A DNA stretch of 6,828 bases from Novosphingobium sp. (GTDB lineage: Bacteria > Pseudomonadota > Alphaproteobacteria > Sphingomonadales > Sphingomonadaceae), in assembly GCA_027490345.1 (NCBI GenBank), contig JAIXYF010000024.1, positions 1-6,828 of the forward strand. Reading direction: 5' to 3'. Below are positions 1 to 5,875 of the stretch, piece after piece. The notes beneath the pieces were generated by a model. It did not search any database and had not been told where the DNA came from. It saw only the letters and a program-made list of their open reading frames with translations. The first letter of the stretch is position 1. Every line of letters starts with the position of its first letter. The position numbers and the translations under genes are program-made.

Positions 1-116
1 CAACTTACACCGTAGAAGACTCAGCAAATCGCCAGGGTGCCATCGCAGTTGTGATTGGGTTTGCCTGGATCCCGGTTGGTGCTGCGGCATTGATTATCCG
101 CGGCATGATTTCCTAG
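1..116 (+). CDS. 3' end of a plus-strand gene, probably a membrane transporter (5'-truncated)
   Basis: An open frame runs from base 3 to a TAG stop at 114-116 and gives 37 residues. It begins TYTVEDSANRQGAIAV and continues with a hydrophobic stretch, GFAWIPVGAAALIIRG, before ending MIS. The final ~25 residues look like a last transmembrane helix with a very short tail. The pattern of a polar linker, Gly-Ala, a helix with a central Pro, then the end resembles the C-terminus of MFS transporters, perhaps the glycoside/cation symporter (GPH) type, but this fragment is too short to assign a family. It converges on the minus-strand operon, with 33 nt between the two stops. By my count its GC is about 53%, clearly below the operon beside it. 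No start lies in the window. A chance open frame is possible but less likely, given the sensible helix and the stop just before the intergenic gap. Confidence 0.55.
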   Translation, partial: TYTVEDSANRQGAIAVVIGFAWIPVGAAALIIRGMIS

Positions 117-129
117 TATATGAGATACT
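115..129. repeat. Short AT-rich inverted repeat between convergent genes
   Basis: AGTAT (115-119) and ATACT (125-129) form a perfect 5-bp inverted repeat around the loop ATGAG. The repeat overlaps the stop codon of the plus-strand gene and lies about 20 bases beyond the stop of the minus-strand transporter. Because it sits between converging genes it could act weakly as a terminator in both directions. The stem is short and AT-rich, and no T-run follows on either strand, so a function is doubtful. Confidence 0.2.
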
Positions 130-149
130 GACTATACAGGAAAACCAGC

Positions 150-1748
150 TTACCGATCAGAAGCCCGCGCCAGCAGCCCCTGCTCGTCGCGCTCCGCCCG
201 CAGTGCGATGACCAGCATCAGCACTGCAATCGGCACGGCTACCCATTGGATACTCAGCATCGCGAAGCGCAGGTCGCCCGTGGCGTCGGAGAGCAGGCCC
301 ACCACATAGGGCCCGATACCAAGCCCGAGGATCGTCATCACCAGCAGATAGAGGCTTGAGGTCAGCCCGCGCATCCGGGGCAGCACTTGTTCGTACATGA
401 TCGCGTAGAGCGGCGGCATCCAGCCGGTGAGGATGAAGCTGTAGGGCAGGAAGCGCCAGAAGAAGGTCTCGGCATCGGGCGCGGTATAGACCCACAGCGA
501 CATCAGCGGCGAGACGGTCATCGCGAACAGCGCCACGCCCGCGCGGCCAGACCCCGGCCAGCGCTTTTGCAGCCGATCTGAAAGCGGCCCCCACAACAGC
601 GGACCGATGATTCCCATGCCCGCCGAAAGCAGCCCGAACTTCAGCGCCGTCTCCCCCAGCGAGAGGTGGTAGGTGCGGATCAGGAACGTGGGGTTGAAGG
701 CCATCATCCCGTAATTCAGCACCGATTGCAGCGTGCCGACCGCCATGCACATCATCACGGTCGGCGATCCCCGGATCACCCGGCTGGCTTGCGGATCGGA
801 CAAGCTCACGCCCTGCACCAGATTGACGATCACTACGAGGCCGAACCCGATGACCGCCCATTGCAGCGCATGCGGATTGATGGCCGCGCTGCCAAACACC
901 AGCGGCGGGCGCGGAGAGATTGCGGTGGTCAGCGCGGTCAGCACCATCATCGCGGCGACAATCACGCCGATGGCCGCAAGATTGCGCGCGATCATCGCCG
1001 CCTTGGCCCGCCGCGCGCGCATGACAGCCAAGTGGAAACCGGGCGTCACCGCGCCCAGCATTTCAAGGCTTGCGGCAAAGGGGCGCGGATCGGGCGGCGT
1101 GGCGATGCCGTCCATCACCCCGCGTTCAGGCTCGCGCATGGTCCACAGGAAGGCGGCCAGCACAAAGCCGGGCGCGGCAGCCACCAGAAACGCGAACTGC
1201 CAGCCGCGCAGCGCCCCGCCGGGATGCGCCGCATCCCACCACTGCGCCGCCAGCCCGCCCAGAATCAGCGAACCGCCCAGCCCCAGCGCAATCGCCGAAG
1301 CCATCACCGCCATCGCGAACCCGCGCTTTTGCCGGGGCCAGTAATCATAGAGCAGCGACGTGCCGGCAGGCGAGGTTGCCGCCTCGCCAATTCCCACGCC
1401 CAGCCTCGAGAGCGCCAGCATCGCAAAGCTGGTGGTGAGCCCCGCCAGCCCCGTGGCCGCCGACCAGAACAGCAGGCTGATCGCCAGCAGCCGCGTGCGC
1501 ACCCAGCCATCGGCCAGCCGCCCCACCGGCAGCGAGAACAACGCATAGAACAGCGCGAAGACAGTGCCATACAGCAGCCCCATCTCTGCATCGCCGACGC
1601 CGAGATCTTTCTTGATGGCAGGCGCCAGGATCGCAAGGATCTGCCGGTCCAGCAGGCTCATCGCCTGCGTCAGCGCCAGGATCACGAGCGCATAGCGCCC
1701 GCCTTTCGCGACCGCTGTGGGAAGCTGCGGCGCGCGCCCCTCGCTCAC
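150..1748 (-). CDS. MFS transporter, spinster-like, with two extra membrane segments; coupled to ligW
   Basis: A 532-residue inner-membrane transporter of the major facilitator superfamily. Helix 1 (about 18-41) carries LLDRQI, followed by EMGLLYGTVFALFYALFSLP (55-74) and the loop 2-3 signature GRLADGWVRTR (76-86). This arrangement is typical of spinster-like MFS proteins common in sphingomonads. After helix 6 (~183-204) comes an unusually long middle region. It holds two further hydrophobic stretches (~256-277 and ~294-315) before the C-terminal six helices resume at ~330, so about 14 segments are expected instead of 12. The start is GTG at 1748, overlapping the ligW stop as GTGA. I see no clear Shine-Dalgarno sequence, so translation is probably coupled to ligW. 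Linkage makes an aromatic acid such as 5-carboxyvanillate, DDVA or vanillate the likeliest cargo. An MFS transporter for DDVA (DdvK) is known in Sphingobium SYK-6, but I cannot tell whether this is its orthologue. The substrate and direction of transport are inferred. Confidence 0.88.
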   Translation of the reverse strand: MSEGRAPQLPTAVAKGGRYALVILALTQAMSLLDRQILAILAPAIKKDLGVGDAEMGLLYGTVFALFYALFSLPVGRLADGWVRTRLLAISLLFWSAATGLAGLTTSFAMLALSRLGVGIGEAATSPAGTSLLYDYWPRQKRGFAMAVMASAIALGLGGSLILGGLAAQWWDAAHPGGALRGWQFAFLVAAAPGFVLAAFLWTMREPERGVMDGIATPPDPRPFAASLEMLGAVTPGFHLAVMRARRAKAAMIARNLAAIGVIVAAMMVLTALTTAISPRPPLVFGSAAINPHALQWAVIGFGLVVIVNLVQGVSLSDPQASRVIRGSPTVMMCMAVGTLQSVLNYGMMAFNPTFLIRTYHLSLGETALKFGLLSAGMGIIGPLLWGPLSDRLQKRWPGSGRAGVALFAMTVSPLMSLWVYTAPDAETFFWRFLPYSFILTGWMPPLYAIMYEQVLPRMRGLTSSLYLLVMTILGLGIGPYVVGLLSDATGDLRFAMLSIQWVAVPIAVLMLVIALRAERDEQGLLARASDR

Positions 1749-2800
1749 AGCTTGAACCAGCGCTCGGCGTTGGTCTGGAAAAACTTCTTCTTGAGTTCAG
1801 GGCTCATGTCCATGCCGTCCATCGCGCGCACTTCATCGGCCACATACTGATAGGGGTAATCCATCGCGTAAAGCACCCGGTCCTCGCCCACCACGTGCTG
1901 GCAGAACTTGATGGCCGGTTCCCACGCCATGCCCGAATTGGTGATCAGCACATTGGAGCGCATGTATTCGGCAATGGTCTTCTTCAGCGGCTTCATCCGC
2001 TCGTACCGCTGCGAGCGCACGCCCGCCTGGTGCATGTAGTCCAGCCGGTAGAGCCAATAAGGCAGCGCCTCACCCATATGGCCGACCATGATCTGCAAGT
2101 CCGGGTACTTGTCGAAAATGCCGATGGTGATGAGGCGCAGGAGATGCATCCCCGTCTCCACGCCGAAACCGAAGATCGCACCGTCCAGCCCGCTTTCCAG
2201 CATCGGGCCGATCATGCTGTCGGGCGGGGTGGCGGGATGGATATAAAGCGGCTGGCCCACATCGACGAGCGCGCGGAAGATCGGATCGAATTTCGGATCG
2301 TCGAGGTATTCGCCTTGCGTGTGGCTGTTGATCTGGATGCCCTTGAAGCACAGCTCATCCGCCCCGCGCCGGATTTCCGCCGCCGACCATTCCGGATCCT
2401 GCGGCGCGACGGTGCCCAGCCCGATGAAGCGGTCAGGATACTTTGCGCAGGCATCTGCCAGCGTGTCATTCGCGCGGGCCGCAATACCCTTGGCCTCGTC
2501 CGCATCCAGCATCGGCTGCACGCCGGGCGAGGTCAGCGCAAGGATTGCCTTGTCGATGCCCGTCGCATCCATGTCCGCAATCCGCCGCTCACCCAGATCG
2601 AGCAACCGCTCCATGATCTGCATCGCGCGCTCAGAAGGGCTGGTGGCATAGAACCCCCAGAGCGAGACCATGCCCCGGTCGGCCGTGCCATCGCGGATCA
2701 TGCGCAGGAACACGTCGATCTGTTCCTGCGTGGCAAAGGCTTCTTCGGCGGCGATGCGCAAATAGCCTTGCTGGCCTCCGGTCTTGAGTTCGCTGCTCAT
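1745..2800 (-). CDS. ligW: 5-carboxyvanillate decarboxylase (amidohydrolase superfamily)
   Basis: A 351-residue cytoplasmic enzyme of the amidohydrolase superfamily (COG2159 decarboxylases). LigW converts 5-carboxyvanillate to vanillate and CO2 without O2, using Mn2+, in the sphingomonad route for the lignin biphenyl DDVA. Residues recalled for Novosphingobium LigW fall at the same numbers here: metal ligands Glu19 (RIAAEEAF), His188 (YIHPAT) and Asp314 (YAMDYPYQY), plus active-site Arg58 (SPSER), His241 (VGHMGE) and Arg252 (WLYRLDY). Stretches such as GFGVETGMHLLRLITIGIFD (211-230) and the C-terminus ending AERWFKL also match my memory of LigW, and the length fits. Related decarboxylases for gamma-resorcylate or 2,3-dihydroxybenzoate are shorter (about 325-350) and differ at the N-terminus. 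ATG at 2800 is preceded by AAGGAG with a 6-nt spacing (2807-2812), a very strong ribosome site that fixes the start. The gene lies 34 nt after the DUF2490 gene and overlaps the next transporter by 4 nt. Confidence 0.93.
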   Translation of the reverse strand: MSSELKTGGQQGYLRIAAEEAFATQEQIDVFLRMIRDGTADRGMVSLWGFYATSPSERAMQIMERLLDLGERRIADMDATGIDKAILALTSPGVQPMLDADEAKGIAARANDTLADACAKYPDRFIGLGTVAPQDPEWSAAEIRRGADELCFKGIQINSHTQGEYLDDPKFDPIFRALVDVGQPLYIHPATPPDSMIGPMLESGLDGAIFGFGVETGMHLLRLITIGIFDKYPDLQIMVGHMGEALPYWLYRLDYMHQAGVRSQRYERMKPLKKTIAEYMRSNVLITNSGMAWEPAIKFCQHVVGEDRVLYAMDYPYQYVADEVRAMDGMDMSPELKKKFFQTNAERWFKL

Positions 2801-2806
2801 GGGCTG

Positions 2807-2812
2807 CTCCTT
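2807..2812 (-). promoter_or_regulatory. Strong ribosome binding site of ligW
   Basis: On the minus strand AAGGAG lies 6 nt before the ligW ATG. It is the closest match to the Shine-Dalgarno consensus in the window and suggests that ligW is among the best translated genes of the operon. Confidence 0.75.
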
Positions 2813-2834
2813 TTTCCCGCCAGCCCCGGCGCCA

Positions 2835-3527
2835 TCAGCGGATGAGCGACAGCGTGAGGCCGATATTGTGATTCATCCGGTCGGCGCGCTGATGGCGCGC
2901 GACATACTGGTTCATGTAGCCCGCTTCGATCCACAGGCCGCGCGTGACTGGCACGCCGATCCCGCCGAATACCCGGAACTGATCGAACCCCGCGTGCGGC
3001 CCCCAATCGGCCGAATTCAGGTTCACGAACAGCTCGCCCGTGCCGATGGCCACAAAGCCGCCGCCCAGCGGAGCATTCACGCGCAGCATTTGGCGCGCGC
3101 GCAAGGCCATGTCGCCCGATCCTTCGAGAATGCGCTCCTCCAGCCGGGCCCGCCCGATCACCGTCAGCCCCTTGCCATTGCCCGCCACGCGAAACATCGC
3201 CTGCTGAAACGGGCGGTGTTCGTGGCTGACCGTCCCCGGCGCCGGCGACGTGCGGGTGTAGACATAGCCTTGCGAGAGCACCGTGGTCTTGTTCACCCGG
3301 ATGCCCAGCGAAGCGCGCACCTGATTCTGCCCGAGGCGCGAGGCATTGCCGAAATAGCGATATTGCACATCGGCCATCACGACGAGCGGCGCCTGCCCCT
3401 CTGCGCGCGGCACATCGACCATGGCGGTGGCGGCAGCCCACAGCTGGGTATCTTCCTCCGCAGCGCAGGCAGGCGCGGCAAGGCTGGCCGCAAAGGCGGC
3501 GAAGGCGGCTGTGGCGGTGCGGTTCAT
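2835..3527 (-). CDS. DUF2490 family outer-membrane protein
   Basis: A 230-residue exported protein. MNRTATAAFAAFAASLAAPA followed by CAAEED is a signal peptide with cleavage expected after Ala22 or Ala23. The mature part has alternating polar and hydrophobic stretches ending in aromatic residues, as in a beta-barrel. The DUF2490 pattern is clear: TQLWAAATAMVDVP (27-40), VQYRYFGNASRLGQN (54-68), HRPFQQAMFR (104-113), RARLEERILEG (126-136), ELFVNLNSADWGPHAGFDQF (165-184), MNQYVARHQRADRMNHNIGL (205-224). The length is usual for the family, whose biochemical role I do not know. The frame stays open to 3620, but ATG at 3527 begins the signal peptide; GAGAG lies just before it, which is a weak ribosome site. 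The gene sits 99 nt after the aldehyde dehydrogenase and 34 nt before ligW. A role in passing aromatic substrates across the outer membrane is inferred only from this linkage. Confidence 0.85.
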   Translation of the reverse strand: MNRTATAAFAAFAASLAAPACAAEEDTQLWAAATAMVDVPRAEGQAPLVVMADVQYRYFGNASRLGQNQVRASLGIRVNKTTVLSQGYVYTRTSPAPGTVSHEHRPFQQAMFRVAGNGKGLTVIGRARLEERILEGSGDMALRARQMLRVNAPLGGGFVAIGTGELFVNLNSADWGPHAGFDQFRVFGGIGVPVTRGLWIEAGYMNQYVARHQRADRMNHNIGLTLSLIR

Positions 3528-3626
3528 TGCGCTCTCGGCAATTGGGGAAGGGACGAGCCGCGCCATACCAGCGCACTTGCGGCCCCGCCATCCCAAGCAT
3601 TGACCCGCAGGCTGCGCCAAGGCGGC

Positions 3627-5054
3627 TCACCCTTCGTGCACTGCCTTGATCACCATGCAGGCCAGCACGCCTTCCGGCCCGTCTTCCGCCCCATGGCCTG
3701 ACCAGCGGACACCGCCAAAAGGCGCATCCGCGCCGCCGATCATATTGGTGTTGATGCCCACCATCCCGGCCTCAATCTCCCGCGCAAGGCGCTGCTGGCG
3801 CTTGCCGTCCGTAGTCCAAGCATAAGCGGCAAGGCCATAGGGCAGCCGGTTCGCCTCCACGATCATCGCCTCCTCACCCGCATAGGCGTTGATCAGCGCA
3901 ACCGGGCCGAACGGCTCCTCGTTCATGATCGCGGCGTCCTGCGGAATGCCGGACAGCACCGAAGGCGCATAGAAGAACCCGGCATTGCCGACACGTTCGC
4001 CGCCGGAGTGGAGGAGCGCGCCGCGCTGCACCGCATCGCCGATGAGCCGGTCCATCGCCTCGGGCCGCCGAGGATTGGCCATCGGCCCCATGCGCGTCGC
4101 CTCATCCAGACCATTGCCCACGGTGATCGCCTTGGCCCGCTCGGCAAAGGCATTGCGGAACTGATCGTAAACGCTTTCCTCGACGATAAACCGCGTCGGG
4201 CTGACGCAAACCTGCCCGGCATTGCGATATTTCTGCATGACGACCGTATCGAGGACGCGGTCGATATCGGCATCGCCGAACACCAGCACCGGGCCGTGCC
4301 CGCCCAGTTCCATCGTCGTGCGCTTCATGTCCTCTGCCGCGAGCTTGGCCAGATGCTTGCCCACTTGCGTGGAGCCGGTGAAGCTCAGCTTGCGGATGAT
4401 GGGTGAGCCAAGCAGATGCCGGCTGACTTCATCGGGCACGCCGAACACCGCTTGCGCCACCTCTGCCGGCAGCCCTGCATCAAGCAGACACTGCAGCACG
4501 CCCAGCGCCGAAGCCGGGGTTTCCTCCGCCGCTTTCAGGATCACCGAACAGCCCGCCGCAATCGGCGCGCCCAGCTTGCGGCCCGGATTGCCCAGCGGGA
4601 AGTTCCACGGCGCAAACGCCGCGACCGGCCCCACCGGCTCGTGCATCACGGTCGATCGCATGCCTTCGGGGCGCACCAGCGCGCGGCCATAGATGCGAAA
4701 TACCTCGCCCGCATAAAACTGGAACAGGCCCACGTTCATCAAGACTTCGATGCGGGTTTCCGCCAGCGTCTTGCCCTGCTCCAGCGTGGCAATGCGCGCC
4801 AGATATTCCTGTCGCTCCAGCATAAGCCGCGCCGCGCCGTTCAGTACGGCAGCGCGCTGCTGCGGGGTGGATTTGCGCCACAGCCGGAAGCCGCGCTGCG
4901 CCGTCTCCAGCGCGCGGTCGAGATCGGCGGGCTCGGCCAGCGGCAGTTCACCGATGGTCTCGCCCGTGGCCGGATTGATCACCGCATGGGTGCGGCGGCC
5001 ACCGCCGGAGATGCGTTCCCCGGCGATCATCATGTGCAGCGAAGGATAGGTCAT
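3627..5054 (-). CDS. NAD(P)-dependent aldehyde dehydrogenase, semialdehyde dehydrogenase type
   Basis: A 475-residue enzyme of the aldehyde dehydrogenase superfamily, oxidising an aldehyde to its acid with NAD(P)+. It looks complete: PWNFP (149-153, oxyanion Asn151), cofactor-site Lys174 in ILKAAEETPAS, LSFTGSTQVGK (223-233), general base Glu249 in MELGGHGP, catalytic Cys283 in NAGQVCVSPTRF, and Glu380 in EEPFGPV. The closest groups I recall are succinate-semialdehyde and alpha-ketoglutaric semialdehyde dehydrogenases, and the QVC-SPTRF segment resembles the latter. The second cysteine seen two residues after the catalytic one in many succinate-semialdehyde enzymes is Ser285. The frame extends upstream to a GTG at 5099, inside the preceding gene. 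I chose ATG at 5054 because it starts the usual N-terminus (LHMMIAGERI), lies 7 nt after the upstream stop, and has AAAGG about 11 nt ahead. Substrate unknown: an aliphatic semialdehyde is more likely than vanillin by motif, but linkage to ligW keeps an aromatic aldehyde possible. Confidence 0.9.
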   Translation of the reverse strand: MTYPSLHMMIAGERISGGGRRTHAVINPATGETIGELPLAEPADLDRALETAQRGFRLWRKSTPQQRAAVLNGAARLMLERQEYLARIATLEQGKTLAETRIEVLMNVGLFQFYAGEVFRIYGRALVRPEGMRSTVMHEPVGPVAAFAPWNFPLGNPGRKLGAPIAAGCSVILKAAEETPASALGVLQCLLDAGLPAEVAQAVFGVPDEVSRHLLGSPIIRKLSFTGSTQVGKHLAKLAAEDMKRTTMELGGHGPVLVFGDADIDRVLDTVVMQKYRNAGQVCVSPTRFIVEESVYDQFRNAFAERAKAITVGNGLDEATRMGPMANPRRPEAMDRLIGDAVQRGALLHSGGERVGNAGFFYAPSVLSGIPQDAAIMNEEPFGPVALINAYAGEEAMIVEANRLPYGLAAYAWTTDGKRQQRLAREIEAGMVGINTNMIGGADAPFGGVRWSGHGAEDGPEGVLACMVIKAVHEG

Positions 5055-5061
5055 GGAATGG

Positions 5062-5805
5062 TCAGCCTTTGGCCTTGGCGTTTTCACGGTCGATATCACC
5101 CTGCCACCGCTGCGCCACGATTTCCTCGCCCGTCACCGGGTGCTTCATGTGGAAAGCGTTGACCTTGTGGGTGGGCCACAGCCAGTGGTCCTTGATCAGT
5201 TCGTCCGGCCCGGTCGGGTCAGTGGGATAAGTGACCTTGGGGAACGGCACGTATTCGTGCGGGGTATGCGCCCAACCATGCTCGAAATCGGCATGCCAGA
5301 TCGGCATGTAATTGAGGATGTGCATCCGCCACACGCCATCCACCTTCTTGTAGGTGTTCTCGTAAATGCCGCCTTCCCACCACTGGCGGGCCTTGAGATG
5401 CGGCGCGTCGCCTTCATAGTCCTTGTGGCGGCCGGCCTGCATCATCGAGCGCGCGCGGCCGAAGGCGATTTCGCCGCACGGCTGCACGTTGATGATGTCC
5501 TGCAATTGCGGATGATCGAGCAGGAAGCCATCGATCGGCCCGTTGTTGCCATAGGTGAAGCGCTTCTGGAACCGCTCCACATAAAGCCGCCGCACGCCTT
5601 CCTGGCCCTTCCACACCCCGCCGAAGAAGCGCACCTGGCCGTCCGGCGTGAAGAGATCGACCGTCTCGTTATAGAGGCACTTGTCGATCAGGTAGCCATA
5701 GAGGTGCTGCAGCTTGCGGATATCAAGCTCATCCTCGCGCACCGTCAGGCGGCGCTCCATTTCGGCGAGCTTGCCTTCCAGCGCAGAAATGCGGTCTTCG
5801 GACAT
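5062..5805 (-). CDS. SnoaL/NTF2-like domain protein
   Basis: A 247-residue cytoplasmic protein with no signal peptide or membrane segment. Residues 1-28 are charged with heptad-like spacing (ISALEGKLAEMERRL) and probably form a short coiled coil. A SnoaL_4-type NTF2 fold follows: IRKLQHLYGYLIDK (29-42) with Asp41, VDLFTPDGQVRFFG (49-62), the GVRRLY helix (70-75), strands ending at HPQLQDIINV (98-107), and IYENTYKKVDGVWRMHILNY (147-166). The final ~80 residues, rich in His, Trp and Pro, extend past the usual fold (~130-150 residues). NTF2-fold proteins include dehydratases, isomerases, cyclases and ring-hydroxylating dioxygenase beta subunits; this is not an obvious dioxygenase subunit, and no alpha subunit adjoins it. 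The ATG at 5805 has GGGAGA about 6 nt ahead. It is the first gene after a 70-bp spacer, so probably leads the operon, 7 nt before the aldehyde dehydrogenase. Its function is unknown. Confidence 0.85.
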   Translation of the reverse strand: MSEDRISALEGKLAEMERRLTVREDELDIRKLQHLYGYLIDKCLYNETVDLFTPDGQVRFFGGVWKGQEGVRRLYVERFQKRFTYGNNGPIDGFLLDHPQLQDIINVQPCGEIAFGRARSMMQAGRHKDYEGDAPHLKARQWWEGGIYENTYKKVDGVWRMHILNYMPIWHADFEHGWAHTPHEYVPFPKVTYPTDPTGPDELIKDHWLWPTHKVNAFHMKHPVTGEEIVAQRWQGDIDRENAKAKG

Positions 5806-5812
5806 CGGACGT

Positions 5813-5817
5813 CTCCC
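5813..5817 (-). promoter_or_regulatory. Ribosome binding site of the SnoaL-like gene
   Basis: GGGAG on the minus strand, 7 nt before the ATG at 5805. It supports that start and fits the first gene of an operon. Confidence 0.6.
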
Positions 5818-5819
5818 AA

Positions 5820-5836
5820 TTAGTTCGTATGCCTAA
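5820..5836. promoter_or_regulatory. Possible operator: TTAG-N9-CTAA inverted repeat
   Basis: TTAG (5820-5823) and CTAA (5833-5836) are inverted around 9 nt, immediately downstream of the candidate -10 box. A further TTAGG (5871-5875) is inverted relative to CCTAA at 5832-5836, so the element occurs three times around the promoter. The position suits a repressor site, but arms of four bases are short and could arise by chance. No regulator gene is visible in the window. Confidence 0.25.
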
Positions 5837-5864
5837 CAATCATCATTCGGCGCGGTGCTGTCAA
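5836..5864 (-). promoter_or_regulatory. Candidate operon promoter (TTGACA -35)
   Basis: Reading the minus strand, a perfect TTGACA -35 box lies at 5864-5859. A 17-nt spacer follows, then GATTGT at 5841-5836, a poor -10 box with 3 of 6 consensus bases. The SnoaL-like start codon is about 30 nt downstream, leaving room for a short leader. Alphaproteobacterial promoters often keep TTGAC with a weak -10, so this is plausible. It would let the five downstream genes be transcribed separately from the MFS gene upstream. Confidence 0.4.
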
Positions 5865-5875
5865 CGCCGTTTAGG

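Noticed and set aside
666..1850. A 394-codon open frame on the plus strand, antisense to the MFS gene and the end of ligW
   Set aside because: Its translation is rich in Arg, Gln, His and Pro with no recognisable domain, and it lies opposite two convincing genes. This is typical of shadow frames in GC-rich DNA.
2892..2910. A possible lipoprotein signal (Cys21) in the DUF2490 protein
   Set aside because: The residues before the cysteine are Ala-Pro-Ala and lack the Leu and small-residue pattern of a lipobox. Ordinary cleavage after an Ala-x-Ala site fits better. (The cysteine codon itself is nearer 3465; the span given is only within the same gene.)
3605..3617. A small GC-rich inverted repeat (CGCA/TGCG) just after the aldehyde dehydrogenase stop
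   Set aside because: The stem is only four to five base pairs with no T-run after it. Repeats this size are expected by chance at this GC, and the operon appears to continue.
3528..3620. A 31-residue N-terminal extension of the DUF2490 protein
   Set aside because: The signal peptide begins at the ATG at 3527. The upstream residues would bury it, and the extra stretch looks like untranslated spacer.
1895..3701. Plus-strand open frames of 316 codons (1895-2845) and 305 codons (2784-3701)
   Set aside because: They are antisense to ligW, the DUF2490 gene and part of the aldehyde dehydrogenase gene. They show the low-complexity composition of shadow frames and no family pattern.
5054..5099. The longer aldehyde dehydrogenase start at the GTG at 5099
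   Set aside because: It would add 15 residues unlike the family's N-terminus and overlap the upstream gene by 38 nt, without a well-placed ribosome site. ATG at 5054 is preferred.
5053..5823. A 256-codon plus-strand frame opposite the SnoaL-like gene
   Set aside because: The minus-strand frame has a strong ribosome site and a clear NTF2-type pattern, while the plus-strand product matches nothing I recognise.
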